Assembly: GCA_900554305.1 (NCBI GenBank)
Contig: USGV01000001.1
Span: 1-64,000 of the forward strand
Origin: an uncultured Mycoplasmatota bacterium
Lineage (GTDB): Bacteria > Bacillota_I > Bacilli_A > RF39 > UBA660
Direction of reading: 5' to 3'
DNA: 64,000 nt
How positions within the stretch are numbered: position 1 is the stretch's first letter; each line of letters opens with the position of its first letter. Shown here one piece after another: positions 19,060 to 29,235 of the stretch. The notes below the pieces were generated by a model. That model had not been told where the DNA came from. It searched no databases and saw only the letters and a list, made by a program, of their open reading frames with translations. The position numbers and the translations under genes are program-made.

Positions 19060-19497
19060 ATGAATAAGCAATGTGAGCTAATTGAAAAGATTTATAAGAA
19101 TGCTTCCATGGGAAGATTTTCTACTCAAAAGTTATTAGATAATTTAAAAGGTAAAGATAATAAAATTACCGGAAAAGTAGAAGAAATTTTTAAAGAATAT
19201 TCGTCTTATGAAGAAAAGGCTAAAGAATCTTTACTTTCTAAAGATATGAAGTTAGAAGAAGAAGGAAATATAGCAAAAATTATGTCTTCTATGGGAATTT
19301 ATAAGGAAGTTCTTGCAGATAATAGTGATGCAGCTATTGCGGATTTGTTAATTCAAGGATTATCTATGGGAGAAATAGAAATGGAAAAAAGAGTGGAAAA
19401 TGCAAGCGATGAAATTAGTAAGGATGATCTTAAACTGGCTAAAGATTTTCTGAAATTTCAAAAAAAAGCCCAAAAAGATTTGAAAGATTTTTTGTAA
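19060..19497 (+). CDS. Small all-helical hypothetical protein
   Basis: This 145-residue, highly charged, predicted all-helical protein (NASMGRFSTQKLLDNLKGKD, then helices ending KKAQKDLKDFL) has no membrane segment. The layout suggests a four-helix bundle like small ferritin-fold proteins, but no metal-ligand pattern is evident and I do not recognise the family. GAGGTGAT precedes the ATG. Both sides are bounded by hairpins, so it is probably transcribed alone. Confidence 0.65.
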   Translation: MNKQCELIEKIYKNASMGRFSTQKLLDNLKGKDNKITGKVEEIFKEYSSYEEKAKESLLSKDMKLEEEGNIAKIMSSMGIYKEVLADNSDAAIADLLIQGLSMGEIEMEKRVENASDEISKDDLKLAKDFLKFQKKAQKDLKDFL

Positions 19498-19498
19498 A

Positions 19499-19528
19499 AG
19501 AGAGACGCGTTCTTTCTTTTTTTTGTCA
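19499..19528 (+). terminator. Terminator before the surface-protein operon
   Basis: An 8-bp stem (AAGAGAGA with the downstream TTCTTTCTT, one GU pair) with a short loop and eight T follows the 19497 stop. Confidence 0.6.
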
Positions 19529-19548
19529 TATTTATTTATAAAATATAA

Positions 19549-19577
19549 TTGTTTTTTTCTATAATTTCATATATAAT
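19549..19577 (+). promoter_or_regulatory. Sigma-A promoter of the first surface-protein unit
   Basis: TTGTTT (19549-19554), 17 bases, TATAAT (19572-19577), 27 bases before the ATG at 19604. Confidence 0.65.
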
Positions 19578-19603
19578 AAGATTAAAAAGGTAGGGGACTT
19601 GCT

Positions 19604-20368
19604 ATGACCAATTTAAAGATTTGGAAGTTCATGTTAGCAGTGCAACGAATAAAAGATTATATAAAAGCACATTTTGTGCAATTTATATTAGCTGTTCTTT
19701 TTGTTGTTGTTTTAGTTGTTGTGACTATATTAGTGTTAGTCTCTCAAAAACAGTTATCAGAATTTAAAACAGAAGACGTTAAAACTTATGTTTATTTTGG
19801 AGATATTAAATTTTAATACGACACTGCTGTCACTTTGGGTGAAAGCAATGGTATTACAAAATTAAAATTGGACGGAGAAGAAGTTGAGTTGGGTTCTCAG
19901 CCTTTATATTATTCTGGTTTGAAAAAGGCAATTCTTCCTGTACAGATGTCTGTTGTTTTTCCTCTTTCTAGCGGTCAACAGAAAGTTGTTCCTAAATTTA
20001 GTGAAGTGGATGCCTCTGAGGGTGGAATTTATTTAAAAAATAATAATTTAAATTATTCTTTGGATACTGCCTTTTTGTATGATGGTGCGGATTTATATTT
20101 CTTTATTAATCCTGTTGTTATTCAATTTGGTAGTACAGAAATTTCTCTTTCTCCTTTTTCTTATGTTACTTATAATTTTAATAAAGAATTATATGTATAT
20201 GATTTTGAAAGCGATGTTATGAACTATTATTCAGATGTGTCTGATGTGGTTTTAGCAAAAGCAGATTCTTATACAGTTAATTTAAGTATTGATAGTTTAG
20301 AACGTGATAATGATAAATCTAGACTTCTTATGAAAAATTTTTCTTATTTGCCTAAATTAAAGTCTTAG
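19604..20368 (+). pseudogene. Membrane-anchored surface protein with in-frame stop
   Basis: A 255-codon frame is open except for one TAA at 19814-19816. Codons 1-70 encode a short cytoplasmic segment and one membrane helix (about 27-50, FILAVLFVVVLVVVTILVLV). After the stop the same frame continues YDTAVTLGESNGITKLKLDG without loss. The extracytoplasmic part contains LYFFINPVVIQFGSTEISLSP-type beta sequence similar to the N-terminal regions of the proteins at 20385, 29236 and 34464. It opens the surface-protein unit. The downstream part could only be made separately from GTG or TTG-like starts, for which no good ribosome site is seen. Confidence 0.65.
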
Positions 20369-20384
20369 TTGGGAGTTGGTTATT

Positions 20385-23300
20385 TTGAAAAAAATTGTCA
20401 TCCCTATTGTTGTTATTTCGATTATTCTTATTTATTTTAGTTATATAAAATTTTCTCCGGTTATGAATGTTGATGTAGGAGGATATTTATTTACATCTAA
20501 TCAAATTGTTGAAAACTTATTGCAAGAAAACCAAAAAGATAAAATAGAATATGAGAAAGTTAAAGTTAATGATGTTATTTATCAACAAAGAGACGACTTG
20601 TTTGTTGGCGAGACAAAAAAAGTTAAAATTAATGCTTCTTTGCCTTTGCTTTCTAGTGATGGTTCTACTTTGTATAATTTTACAGAAAATGGTTATTTGA
20701 TTGATTATAGATTTCAAAAAACGAAAAGTTATGCTAATAGTGTTTTGGCTAACGGCGAGCTATATAATCAATTGAGTTTAGAACGTGCTGATAATGATAT
20801 TTATTATTTTTTAGAGTTGGAAAATAATGTTTTTATTAATTTAAATTCTATTAGTATTACTGATCATCAGTATACTTATAATATTCCTGTTCATAGTTTT
20901 ATTTATTTTGATGAAAATGAAATTAGGTATTATTATTTAAAGAATGATAAATTTCGATATGAACGTATTGATGGAGTAGATGCTGATAGTGAAGTTAGTA
21001 TTTTGAAGCAGAATTTTAGTTATGAACAATTACGTATTCTGTTGGAACTTCTTTCTAATCAAAAAGAAAAAGAAGAACTTGTACAGGATGTTATCGATAC
21101 TCCGAATGAAGATACTAATAATGGTGATAAAAAAGAAGATAATGGTGGAGTATCTAATGAGCCTTCAGAAATCACTTATGTAAAGCCAGAGGTTAGTGTT
21201 AGTCATTTTAAATCTAATATTTATTCTATGACTTCTACTCTTAATATTAATGATCCTGCTTTTAGGATAAAGAAGAGTCCTACTTTTGAAATAAAAATTA
21301 ATAATAGTATTTATTTGCGAAAAAGTATAGGTGCAAGCGGAGATTTTGAAATTACTGGACTTTTACCTAATACAGAATATACTATTGTTGGTAGTTTTAC
21401 TTATTTGAATGAGGAAGATGTTCAAATTAAGAAAACTTTTTTTGAACAAACGATTAGTACGAAAGACATTTCAGGAGTTGAACCACTTATTTTTTCTTTG
21501 GATAATACTCAAACTTTTCCTCATCATTTGTTTATTCAAAATATGAAATTAGATAATGATTCAGATGATGAGGTCTTAAAAGGACTAAAGACAGTTAAAA
21601 TTTTACTTAATGATAGTGAATATACTTTGTCTAGTTCGCAGGTATCGTATTTAAAGCAGTTAAAATCTATTGATTATGAAACTCCAAAGAGTCTTGATTC
21701 TAACTCTAAATATACATATCAGATTGTAGCAGAAGATGTTGCGGGGAATTCTTTAAAGATTAAGAAAGATGCTTTTAATGCAATTACCTCAAAAGAAGAA
21801 CCTCAGGTATCTATTGATGTGCTTAAAACAGATTTAACAACTGCGACAGTTCAATTTACTGTGGATAATAAGGATAATGTTGCTTTTTCTAATCTGTATT
21901 ATGTTGTTTCTAATCGTGATGGTAAAATTGTAGCTAAAGGTGATGTTGTTAATAATAAAGACACTTTAATTTCTGATTTAGATGTTAATGAGGTTTACCA
22001 AATTCAGGTTTATGGGGATTATGATTTGGAAAATGGTAATGGTGTTGTTAAAAATCAAAAACTTAGTGAATCTAAGTTTAGTACCCAGCCAATTTCAGTT
22101 TTAGGATATGTAAGGTTAGAGTTTGAGGATGAACAAACTACACAGGATAGTACTAATTATCATTTAAAATTAAATTCTGATGTTACTGACTCTCGATTAG
22201 TTGAGTTGTTGGATTCTATTGAGATTACGTTGACTGATTCTGTTTCAGGAAATGAAGTTTTGACTAAAGTTATTGATGGCGATGATATTACTTTATTACA
22301 ATCTGGTGATACTGTTGATTTGACTTTTTCTAATCTAACTTCTAATTCTGTTTATGATGTTAATGTTGTTACTTATATTCGACAGGGAAATAAAAGTTAT
22401 GAGTTAAAAGCTTTGACTAATTTGAAGGAAGTAAAAACATTTAAAAAACAAGCTTTTGTTTCAGTTATTAATGAATTTTCTAATGAGAATTTAATAGACT
22501 TTGATGTAAAAGTGGTAGATGATGATTTGGCTATTGAGAGTGAGTTTGTTCGTTTGGAAGTACGAGATTCTCATGGTAGTCTAGTTTATTTTGATCAATT
22601 AGAGATTAATGGTGATTATCAAAGGTTTACCTTAGATAAGTTAAATAAGGAAGAACAGTATACTTTCTCTTATATTGTTGAAGAATATAATATTGGTTAT
22701 AATAATACTACATTTGAAGAAAATAAAATTATTTATCAAGATACTATAGTTACTAATGTTGGTATTTATGGAGAGTTAGAATTAGATAGTTTGTTAAGAC
22801 AGACTACTAGTAAGAATGTTTTTGATATTAATAATGAATCTCGTTGGAAAACATCTGGGTCTTCTTCTACTTTCCAAAAAGAGACAGATTCTAAGAATAA
22901 TAGCTTTACTTTATCTGCTAAAAATAGTAGTGCGTATTATGCTTATTTTTTACCAGAGTGTAATGGACAAACGGTACGAGTTTCTTTTTATGCTAAGCAT
23001 ACGAAAAAGTCTAACCAACAAAAAGTTTATTTTAATGGTGCCGCTACTGGTACTCAAAAGTTATTATCTAATCTTTCTACTGAGTATCAATATTATGAAT
23101 TTGAAGTAACTATTTCTAATTCTTATTTTAGTTTTAATGTCAATGAGATTAGTAATAATAATACGACTACTACAGTTTCTATTAAAGATTTGCAAGTTAT
23201 TCCTAAAACTTCAAGTAATACAAATATGACTAAATATGATGCATATACTGAAAAAAATAAATACTTAGGAACTATTTATGCTAGTATTTATGATTCTAAA

Positions 23301-26300
23301 CAGGAACTTATGAATAATAATTATTATGTGCGTATCTTGGAAGAAAATGAGTTGGTTGATACTTTGGAATATACAATGAGTGAAGCACACCAAAGTGTTG
23401 ATGATTTGATTACATATGAGTTTAATAGAAATATTAATTATGAACTTCAGCTATGTGTAAAAATTAGAGATCGTTTATATCCAATTTCTTCTTTATATTT
23501 TTCTACTGAATCAGAAATTCGTACTATAAAGACTACAAATGATTTTTTTGCTATGCATGTTAATGGCAAATATCTAGTTGCGAATGATTTGGATTTTCGT
23601 AATGTTAATAGAACTTATGGTGATGCTTTTTCTGGAACTGTTGATTTCCAAGGGCATCAGGTATTGCTTAATATTCAAGGAAGGCCTTCAGCATTGATGT
23701 CTAATGTGTCTTCCGATGGAGTGTTACGCAATTTAGATATTCATTATTATTTAGATAATCCTAGTGCTAAGAGTAATTATTATGGTTTGGTTACTTATCA
23801 GTATGGTACTATTGAAAATTTAAAGATGACAATTGAAGAGTCTACTAATGTTGCTAATTCTACTTTTTCTTTGTTGTGTTATGCTAATTATGGAACGATT
23901 TCTAACTTTGTTTTTTATAGTAAAGCACCTTTGTCGGGGTCTTATTGGGTAACTTTAGGATGTTTACATCAATATGGGGTTATGACTAATGGTTATGCCT
24001 ATGGAGAACCAATTAATGCTACGTTTTATAATGCTACTACTGGAAGAAAGCGTATTGGTGTTTTGGCCGGATACTCTGGTAGTAATGCTAAAATCTCTAA
24101 TATATATTCTTTAATTGGTATTACTGTTTCTAACGGCGAAAATGAAGAGGCTAATAATATTAATGTTGGTAACTTAATAGGTGAAGTTAATCGTGTTATT
24201 GCACAGAAAGTATATACTTATGTTGAAGATGATACTAGAGATTATAGTTTAGATCCTAACTTTGGTTATGTTTCTTATGCTAGTGCTAGTAATGTGTATT
24301 ATGCTAGTGACTTTATTTATCAGGGAAAATATTCTAACAAAATTTCGAAGTTGGCTTTGAGGGATGATGAATTTCAAGATAAAATGTTAAATTCTGATAA
24401 TCAGTTTGATATTGACTCTTTGGTTCCTTATGGATATTATCCTCAACTCGTTTGGCCAGATTCTATGCCTACTCAAGATTATATTTCACTTCCTACAATT
24501 GAGGATGATGACTTGATTGATGTTACTACCGTTGATAATGTTGAACAGGAAGGTAATAAAGCACGTGTTGTTTTAACTGTTAGTAATCCTGGAAATGAAA
24601 GAATTACTAATATTTCCCTTAAAGACATTTCTAGTCGAATTATTAGTCAAGAGACAGAGGACAATAAAACAAAGTTAACTATTGAAGTTTCTAATCCTAC
24701 AAGATATGTATCTAGATATTATATTAAATCTATTAGTTCTGTAGGTGAGTTTAACATCCCTTATACTAGAGAATACGAAGATAATGAAAGAGCTTTAGAG
24801 ATTGATATGTATCGTATGGTTTCTAGTGTTTCTGACTGGAAAAAGATTAAGCAAAGTTTAACGGAAAATTATATGCTTACTACAGATCTTGATTTTAAGA
24901 ATGAGACTGGTTTTCAAATTACTGGAACTTTTTCTGGTAAATTAAATGGTGATGGTCATACTATTAAAAATATTCGTATTGAGAGTGGCGATGGAATGTT
25001 TTCTACCGTTACTGGAACTATTTCTAATTTGTTTGTCGAAGATTATGTAGAAGTGGTTCGTGGTAGTTATGGTGGATTTATTAGTTACGCTTCGAGCAAT
25101 TCTGTTGTAGATAATGTTCATTTGAAAAATGTTAATGTCTCTGGTTCTTCCTATATTGGTGGCTTGATTGGATATGCTAATAGTTCTATGGTTAGCAATA
25201 GTTCTGTTACTAATTTTAAAGTAAATAATGTACAAGATACTGTTGATATTCGTGTGGGTGGTTTAATAGGTTATAGTGTTTCTACGATTATTTCTCATTG
25301 CTATGCACAAGATGTTGATCTAGAACTTGAAGATCCTAATGTTGTGTATGCAGCTGGTGGACTAATTGGTGAACTTTCTTCAGGAACTCTTGATTCTGCT
25401 TATGCTACAGGTAGTATTCATACTTCTTTCCAAGAAGCTGGGGGAATTACGGGAAGAAATGGTGGCTATATTAGTAATGTTTATACTAATGTGGACATTT
25501 ATAGTCAACAGGATTTCTTGGGTGGTATTGCTGGTTTTTCTAGTAATAGTTATATTTCTAATACTTTAGTTGTTGGTGAAATTTATAGCTATTATCAAGA
25601 TACAACAAATACTCATCGTACTATTGGTAATGTAGCAGCAACAAAATCTAATTATGTGTGGTCTGAACAAAAGATGAACGGACTAGTTACTTCTGATGTT
25701 AATGGGGATATTTTAGTTACAACAGATGAATTAAATACATTAGGAATTTATAGTTTAAAAATCGATATTGGTGATTATTTTGATGATAGTAATATTGGGG
25801 ATAATAGTTTGCCGTTTTTATATAATAGTTCTCATTCTGAATTATTACCTAATCAGAAAAAATCTAAACTTAAAACAGCTTCTTTTGAAGTAAAGAATAT
25901 TACTTTATCTAGTTCTGTTAGTTCGGCTAATATACTATTAGAAATTGATAATCCGGAACAATATGAGATTAAGGAGATTTCTATTGATGGATTAAATATT
26001 ACTAACATTCGAAGAAATGTTAATCAGGATGGACTTACTTATTTGGAAGTTGTTGCTGTCCCTGAAAAGTATTATGATAGTTATATGCTTGAAGAGATTG
26101 TTTATGTTGATGATGGAAAAGAGAAGATATGTTCTAAATCGACGAAAATAGCATTACAGTTCTTTAAAGATATCGAGAATTTTGAGGACTGGCAAAGTAT
26201 AGGTAAGAATTCTTTGGAAAATTATCGATTAGTTGCTGATATTGATTTTTCTGGTCAAAAGAATGTAAACTCTAATATATCTGTTAACCGGTTAGAAGGC

Positions 26301-29132
26301 ACTGACGGTGGACATACTTTAAGTAATATAGACTTAACGTTTACTTCAGCTAATCAAGCCTTAATTAATACTGTATCTGCTAGTATTAGTAATATTAATT
26401 TTGACAATATTACTATTTCTAATACTGCCACAAGCGGTAATTATACAGGAATTGTTCGATTTACTATGGGGGAGATTAATAATTTGAAGTTTAATCATAT
26501 TACGATTAATGCTCCAAAGGTATCTTATAGTGCTCCGATTGCTAATGATAGATCTATTTCTGTTCGTAATATTTCACTTAATGATATTACTGTTTCTGGT
26601 AGTTCTTATGTTGCTGGATTTATTGCTCGAACTAGAAATTTTGATATGACATATTTAGATTTTAGTGATGTTTCTGTTAGTGGAACAGGTAATTATATTT
26701 CTGGATTGATAGGGTATCGTGATTATTCATCTCGCTCTACAATTTTCCATATTACTGGACAAGATATTACAGTAAAAGGTGGCTCTTATGTAGGCTCTGT
26801 CTTTGGTTATGGTGGAGCGGATCAAGTAAGTGTATCTAATGTGACTATTTCTGGTGGTAACTATGTAGGTGGAATTAACGGTATTTCGGTTGTTGATAAT
26901 ATCTATGATAATACTGTTACCGATAGTTATATTAGTAGTACAGGAGATTATCTTGGTGGTATTACTGGGTATACTAGAAATCTTTATCGTTCGTTCCTTA
27001 TTGGAAGTACAGTTGAAGGTACTTCTACTAATAGTAGTTATTTAGGTGGTATTGCTGGTGGTGATGGCTATACTGTTAACAGTTGTGGAGTTATCGATTC
27101 TACGCTTACTTCTTTAGGTGACTCTGTTGGTGGTATTCGTGGTCGTGTTTCTAGTGGTGCTGCTACTAATAATTTTGTACGTAATACTAATATTACTGGA
27201 GCTATTTATGTTGGTGGTGTTGTAGGTAGAACTATTAATGGAACGAATACGGTGGCTAATAATTTAGTTAACGCTTCTGTTAGTGCTACTAATCATGGTG
27301 CTGGAGGATTAATTGGTTATGTAAACAATTTAAATACTACTTCGGCTAGTAATATTTCAAGAGCCTATACTAATATTGTAGAAAGTAGTATTGTTGAAGC
27401 TCCATATGAAGCTGGAGGATTAATTGGTATAGTTGATACAGATCTTTATGATGGCCATTTTTATAATAATTTAATGGTTGCTGATGTATCTACGGTTCGT
27501 CTTGATAACTCTAATGGTCTTGTTATAGGTAGTGGCGATTCTTATGCTAATAATATTAATAATTTACGTGTATATGAAAATTCTACTCTTAATGGCACTG
27601 CTATTAAGGATAGTCTTACAGGATTGAATAAAAATGGTATTTTGGTTACGGCAGATGACTTGACTAAGCAAGCTACATATACATCTATTGGTCTTTCTAC
27701 TGGTACATTTGATTATGCACCTTTGAGTTCTAATTCTTATCCGGTTCTTAAAAATGTTGCTAATCAAGAATACATTTTATTACCAGTTGTTCAAACATTT
27801 TCTTTATTTAGTATGAGATCTAGAGCTATGCGAGGAGAAGAGGTTCATGTTTTACCAGAGGTATATGTTTATGCTAGTGGTATTGATACGATTAATGTAG
27901 AATTTTCTAGTATTGATTCTAAAACTAATTTTACTATTCATGATGTAACTAGACAAATCTCACAAAGAACTTATACATTTTCTTATAATTTCATAGATGA
28001 ATTTACTCTTACTTTATCTGATGGTATTAATGAAGAAAAGTTTGAGTTTTCTGCGGAAGATTTAGCACAAACTAGTATTACTATTGGTCAAAATTATTAT
28101 TATTTGAAGGATGGAAAGATTAAAACTAATGATACAAAAATAGATGGTAGCGATTTTGTACATTTCTATGGTGACCAGGCATTGAAAAAAGATGGTAGTA
28201 TTTATTCTATTTCTGAGAAGGAAGATATTGCTAATTATATTGAGATGTTTAGTGAAGTTGATGTGGTTCCTATGTATCGTTTCTACTTTGATAATTATAC
28301 GATTTCTACTTTTGCAAACTATTCTTATGTTGATACTAAGCTTATTGACAAACAAGTTTTGGTGAAAAATGAAAAAGTTGAATTGATTGATTCTAGCTAT
28401 GATAATGTTAAAAATATGGTAGTTATGGATTCTTATAATAATGAAGATTATTTAATGGTTCTAGGTACTGATGGTGTTCTTCATTCATTAAAGTCTGAAA
28501 TTTCTTATCCTTCTGGTTTTAAAAATAGAGATATTAAGAGTATTAGTAGTAATATTATGAATTCTAGCAACTTGATTTTTGTAGAGTATGAAGATGGTGA
28601 TTTTGTCTGCTTTGATTATAAGACTGGAACTGTTTATTCTGAAGAGGAAGAAAACAAAGAAAGTTTATTGTCTTATTTCCAATATCGTCTGTCTAGTAGT
28701 GCTTCTAAAGTTCGTACTCCATCGAATAATCAGTATGAGCAAGCAGAAGAGCTGGTTGATAAGCTAGAAGATACTTCTATATCTGAGGTGTTATCTGGTG
28801 ATACAGAGTCTAAAGAAGAAAATGATAATTTGAATCATAACTATTTGACGGTTTATGAACCAGTGCGTGGGGAATATGTTGTTTATGATTTAAGTACGTA
28901 TTTCTCTCCTGTTACGAGTGAAGAACAGAATGATGCTTCTATTTTAGATATGCCAATCGTTGACGATCAGATATCTATTAATCCTAGATTGGAAGATTTC
29001 TATTATTCTGATTCCACTCATACAAATCGTATTGCTTGGGTACTTATTTTCTCTGGAATATTGACGTTTATTGTTTCCTCTTTTGTATTACTAAAACATT
29101 TTTTAAAACGTCAAAGTGCCAGAAAAGTTTAA
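20385..29132 (+). CDS. Giant GLUG-repeat surface protein anchored at both ends
   Basis: The 2,915-residue protein has an N-terminal membrane anchor (about residues 4-22), a beta-rich domain (about 30-220), an acidic linker, and several fibronectin-III-like domains (about 260-800). A carbohydrate-binding-like jelly-roll segment follows at about 815-930. Three modules each begin with a NY-L-DLDF-type strand and carry GLUG-type repeats (GGLIGYANSS, GGLIGYSVS, GGIAGFSSN, GGITGYTRN, GGIAGGDGY and others), mainly about 1560-1740 and 1965-2370. The C-terminus has a second membrane helix (IAWVLIFSGILTFIVSSFVLL, about 2883-2905) and a basic tail. There is no LPxTG motif. The TTG start at 20385 follows GGGAG by 9 bases. 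GLUG repeats occur in adhesins and IgA-peptidase-like proteins; an adhesive role is inference. Confidence 0.85.
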   Translation: MKKIVIPIVVISIILIYFSYIKFSPVMNVDVGGYLFTSNQIVENLLQENQKDKIEYEKVKVNDVIYQQRDDLFVGETKKVKINASLPLLSSDGSTLYNFTENGYLIDYRFQKTKSYANSVLANGELYNQLSLERADNDIYYFLELENNVFINLNSISITDHQYTYNIPVHSFIYFDENEIRYYYLKNDKFRYERIDGVDADSEVSILKQNFSYEQLRILLELLSNQKEKEELVQDVIDTPNEDTNNGDKKEDNGGVSNEPSEITYVKPEVSVSHFKSNIYSMTSTLNINDPAFRIKKSPTFEIKINNSIYLRKSIGASGDFEITGLLPNTEYTIVGSFTYLNEEDVQIKKTFFEQTISTKDISGVEPLIFSLDNTQTFPHHLFIQNMKLDNDSDDEVLKGLKTVKILLNDSEYTLSSSQVSYLKQLKSIDYETPKSLDSNSKYTYQIVAEDVAGNSLKIKKDAFNAITSKEEPQVSIDVLKTDLTTATVQFTVDNKDNVAFSNLYYVVSNRDGKIVAKGDVVNNKDTLISDLDVNEVYQIQVYGDYDLENGNGVVKNQKLSESKFSTQPISVLGYVRLEFEDEQTTQDSTNYHLKLNSDVTDSRLVELLDSIEITLTDSVSGNEVLTKVIDGDDITLLQSGDTVDLTFSNLTSNSVYDVNVVTYIRQGNKSYELKALTNLKEVKTFKKQAFVSVINEFSNENLIDFDVKVVDDDLAIESEFVRLEVRDSHGSLVYFDQLEINGDYQRFTLDKLNKEEQYTFSYIVEEYNIGYNNTTFEENKIIYQDTIVTNVGIYGELELDSLLRQTTSKNVFDINNESRWKTSGSSSTFQKETDSKNNSFTLSAKNSSAYYAYFLPECNGQTVRVSFYAKHTKKSNQQKVYFNGAATGTQKLLSNLSTEYQYYEFEVTISNSYFSFNVNEISNNNTTTTVSIKDLQVIPKTSSNTNMTKYDAYTEKNKYLGTIYASIYDSKQELMNNNYYVRILEENELVDTLEYTMSEAHQSVDDLITYEFNRNINYELQLCVKIRDRLYPISSLYFSTESEIRTIKTTNDFFAMHVNGKYLVANDLDFRNVNRTYGDAFSGTVDFQGHQVLLNIQGRPSALMSNVSSDGVLRNLDIHYYLDNPSAKSNYYGLVTYQYGTIENLKMTIEESTNVANSTFSLLCYANYGTISNFVFYSKAPLSGSYWVTLGCLHQYGVMTNGYAYGEPINATFYNATTGRKRIGVLAGYSGSNAKISNIYSLIGITVSNGENEEANNINVGNLIGEVNRVIAQKVYTYVEDDTRDYSLDPNFGYVSYASASNVYYASDFIYQGKYSNKISKLALRDDEFQDKMLNSDNQFDIDSLVPYGYYPQLVWPDSMPTQDYISLPTIEDDDLIDVTTVDNVEQEGNKARVVLTVSNPGNERITNISLKDISSRIISQETEDNKTKLTIEVSNPTRYVSRYYIKSISSVGEFNIPYTREYEDNERALEIDMYRMVSSVSDWKKIKQSLTENYMLTTDLDFKNETGFQITGTFSGKLNGDGHTIKNIRIESGDGMFSTVTGTISNLFVEDYVEVVRGSYGGFISYASSNSVVDNVHLKNVNVSGSSYIGGLIGYANSSMVSNSSVTNFKVNNVQDTVDIRVGGLIGYSVSTIISHCYAQDVDLELEDPNVVYAAGGLIGELSSGTLDSAYATGSIHTSFQEAGGITGRNGGYISNVYTNVDIYSQQDFLGGIAGFSSNSYISNTLVVGEIYSYYQDTTNTHRTIGNVAATKSNYVWSEQKMNGLVTSDVNGDILVTTDELNTLGIYSLKIDIGDYFDDSNIGDNSLPFLYNSSHSELLPNQKKSKLKTASFEVKNITLSSSVSSANILLEIDNPEQYEIKEISIDGLNITNIRRNVNQDGLTYLEVVAVPEKYYDSYMLEEIVYVDDGKEKICSKSTKIALQFFKDIENFEDWQSIGKNSLENYRLVADIDFSGQKNVNSNISVNRLEGTDGGHTLSNIDLTFTSANQALINTVSASISNINFDNITISNTATSGNYTGIVRFTMGEINNLKFNHITINAPKVSYSAPIANDRSISVRNISLNDITVSGSSYVAGFIARTRNFDMTYLDFSDVSVSGTGNYISGLIGYRDYSSRSTIFHITGQDITVKGGSYVGSVFGYGGADQVSVSNVTISGGNYVGGINGISVVDNIYDNTVTDSYISSTGDYLGGITGYTRNLYRSFLIGSTVEGTSTNSSYLGGIAGGDGYTVNSCGVIDSTLTSLGDSVGGIRGRVSSGAATNNFVRNTNITGAIYVGGVVGRTINGTNTVANNLVNASVSATNHGAGGLIGYVNNLNTTSASNISRAYTNIVESSIVEAPYEAGGLIGIVDTDLYDGHFYNNLMVADVSTVRLDNSNGLVIGSGDSYANNINNLRVYENSTLNGTAIKDSLTGLNKNGILVTADDLTKQATYTSIGLSTGTFDYAPLSSNSYPVLKNVANQEYILLPVVQTFSLFSMRSRAMRGEEVHVLPEVYVYASGIDTINVEFSSIDSKTNFTIHDVTRQISQRTYTFSYNFIDEFTLTLSDGINEEKFEFSAEDLAQTSITIGQNYYYLKDGKIKTNDTKIDGSDFVHFYGDQALKKDGSIYSISEKEDIANYIEMFSEVDVVPMYRFYFDNYTISTFANYSYVDTKLIDKQVLVKNEKVELIDSSYDNVKNMVVMDSYNNEDYLMVLGTDGVLHSLKSEISYPSGFKNRDIKSISSNIMNSSNLIFVEYEDGDFVCFDYKTGTVYSEEEENKESLLSYFQYRLSSSASKVRTPSNNQYEQAEELVDKLEDTSISEVLSGDTESKEENDNLNHNYLTVYEPVRGEYVVYDLSTYFSPVTSEEQNDASILDMPIVDDQISINPRLEDFYYSDSTHTNRIAWVLIFSGILTFIVSSFVLLKHFLKRQSARKV

Positions 29133-29134
29133 AA

Positions 29135-29164
29135 ACATGCAGCTAAATGCTGTGTGTTTTTTTT
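29135..29164 (+). terminator. Terminator after the giant surface gene
   Basis: ACATGCAGC (29135-29143) pairs with GCTGTGTGT (29149-29157), two GU pairs, followed by eight T. Confidence 0.7.
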
Positions 29165-29180
29165 CTTTATTTAAAAATTA

Positions 29181-29209
29181 TTGTTCTATTGTATTTTTTT
29201 TGATATAAT
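29181..29209 (+). promoter_or_regulatory. Sigma-A promoter of the surface protein/ATPase unit
   Basis: TTGTTC (29181-29186), exactly 17 bases, TATAAT (29204-29209), 27 bases before the ATG at 29236. All genes to 41201 are closely packed behind it. Confidence 0.75.
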
Positions 29210-29235
29210 GTTACCAGAGAATAGAGGTCGATTAT

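Noticed and set aside
25150..27440. Repetitive GGTGGTATT-like units resembling an array
   Set aside because: They encode the GLUG protein repeats, are irregular in spacing and divergent at DNA level, so they are neither CRISPR nor tandem satellite DNA.
24942..28355. Minus-strand open frames of 60-100 codons inside the giant surface gene
   Set aside because: They lie antisense to a continuous coding frame, have low-complexity Ile/Asn/Thr composition and no ribosome sites.
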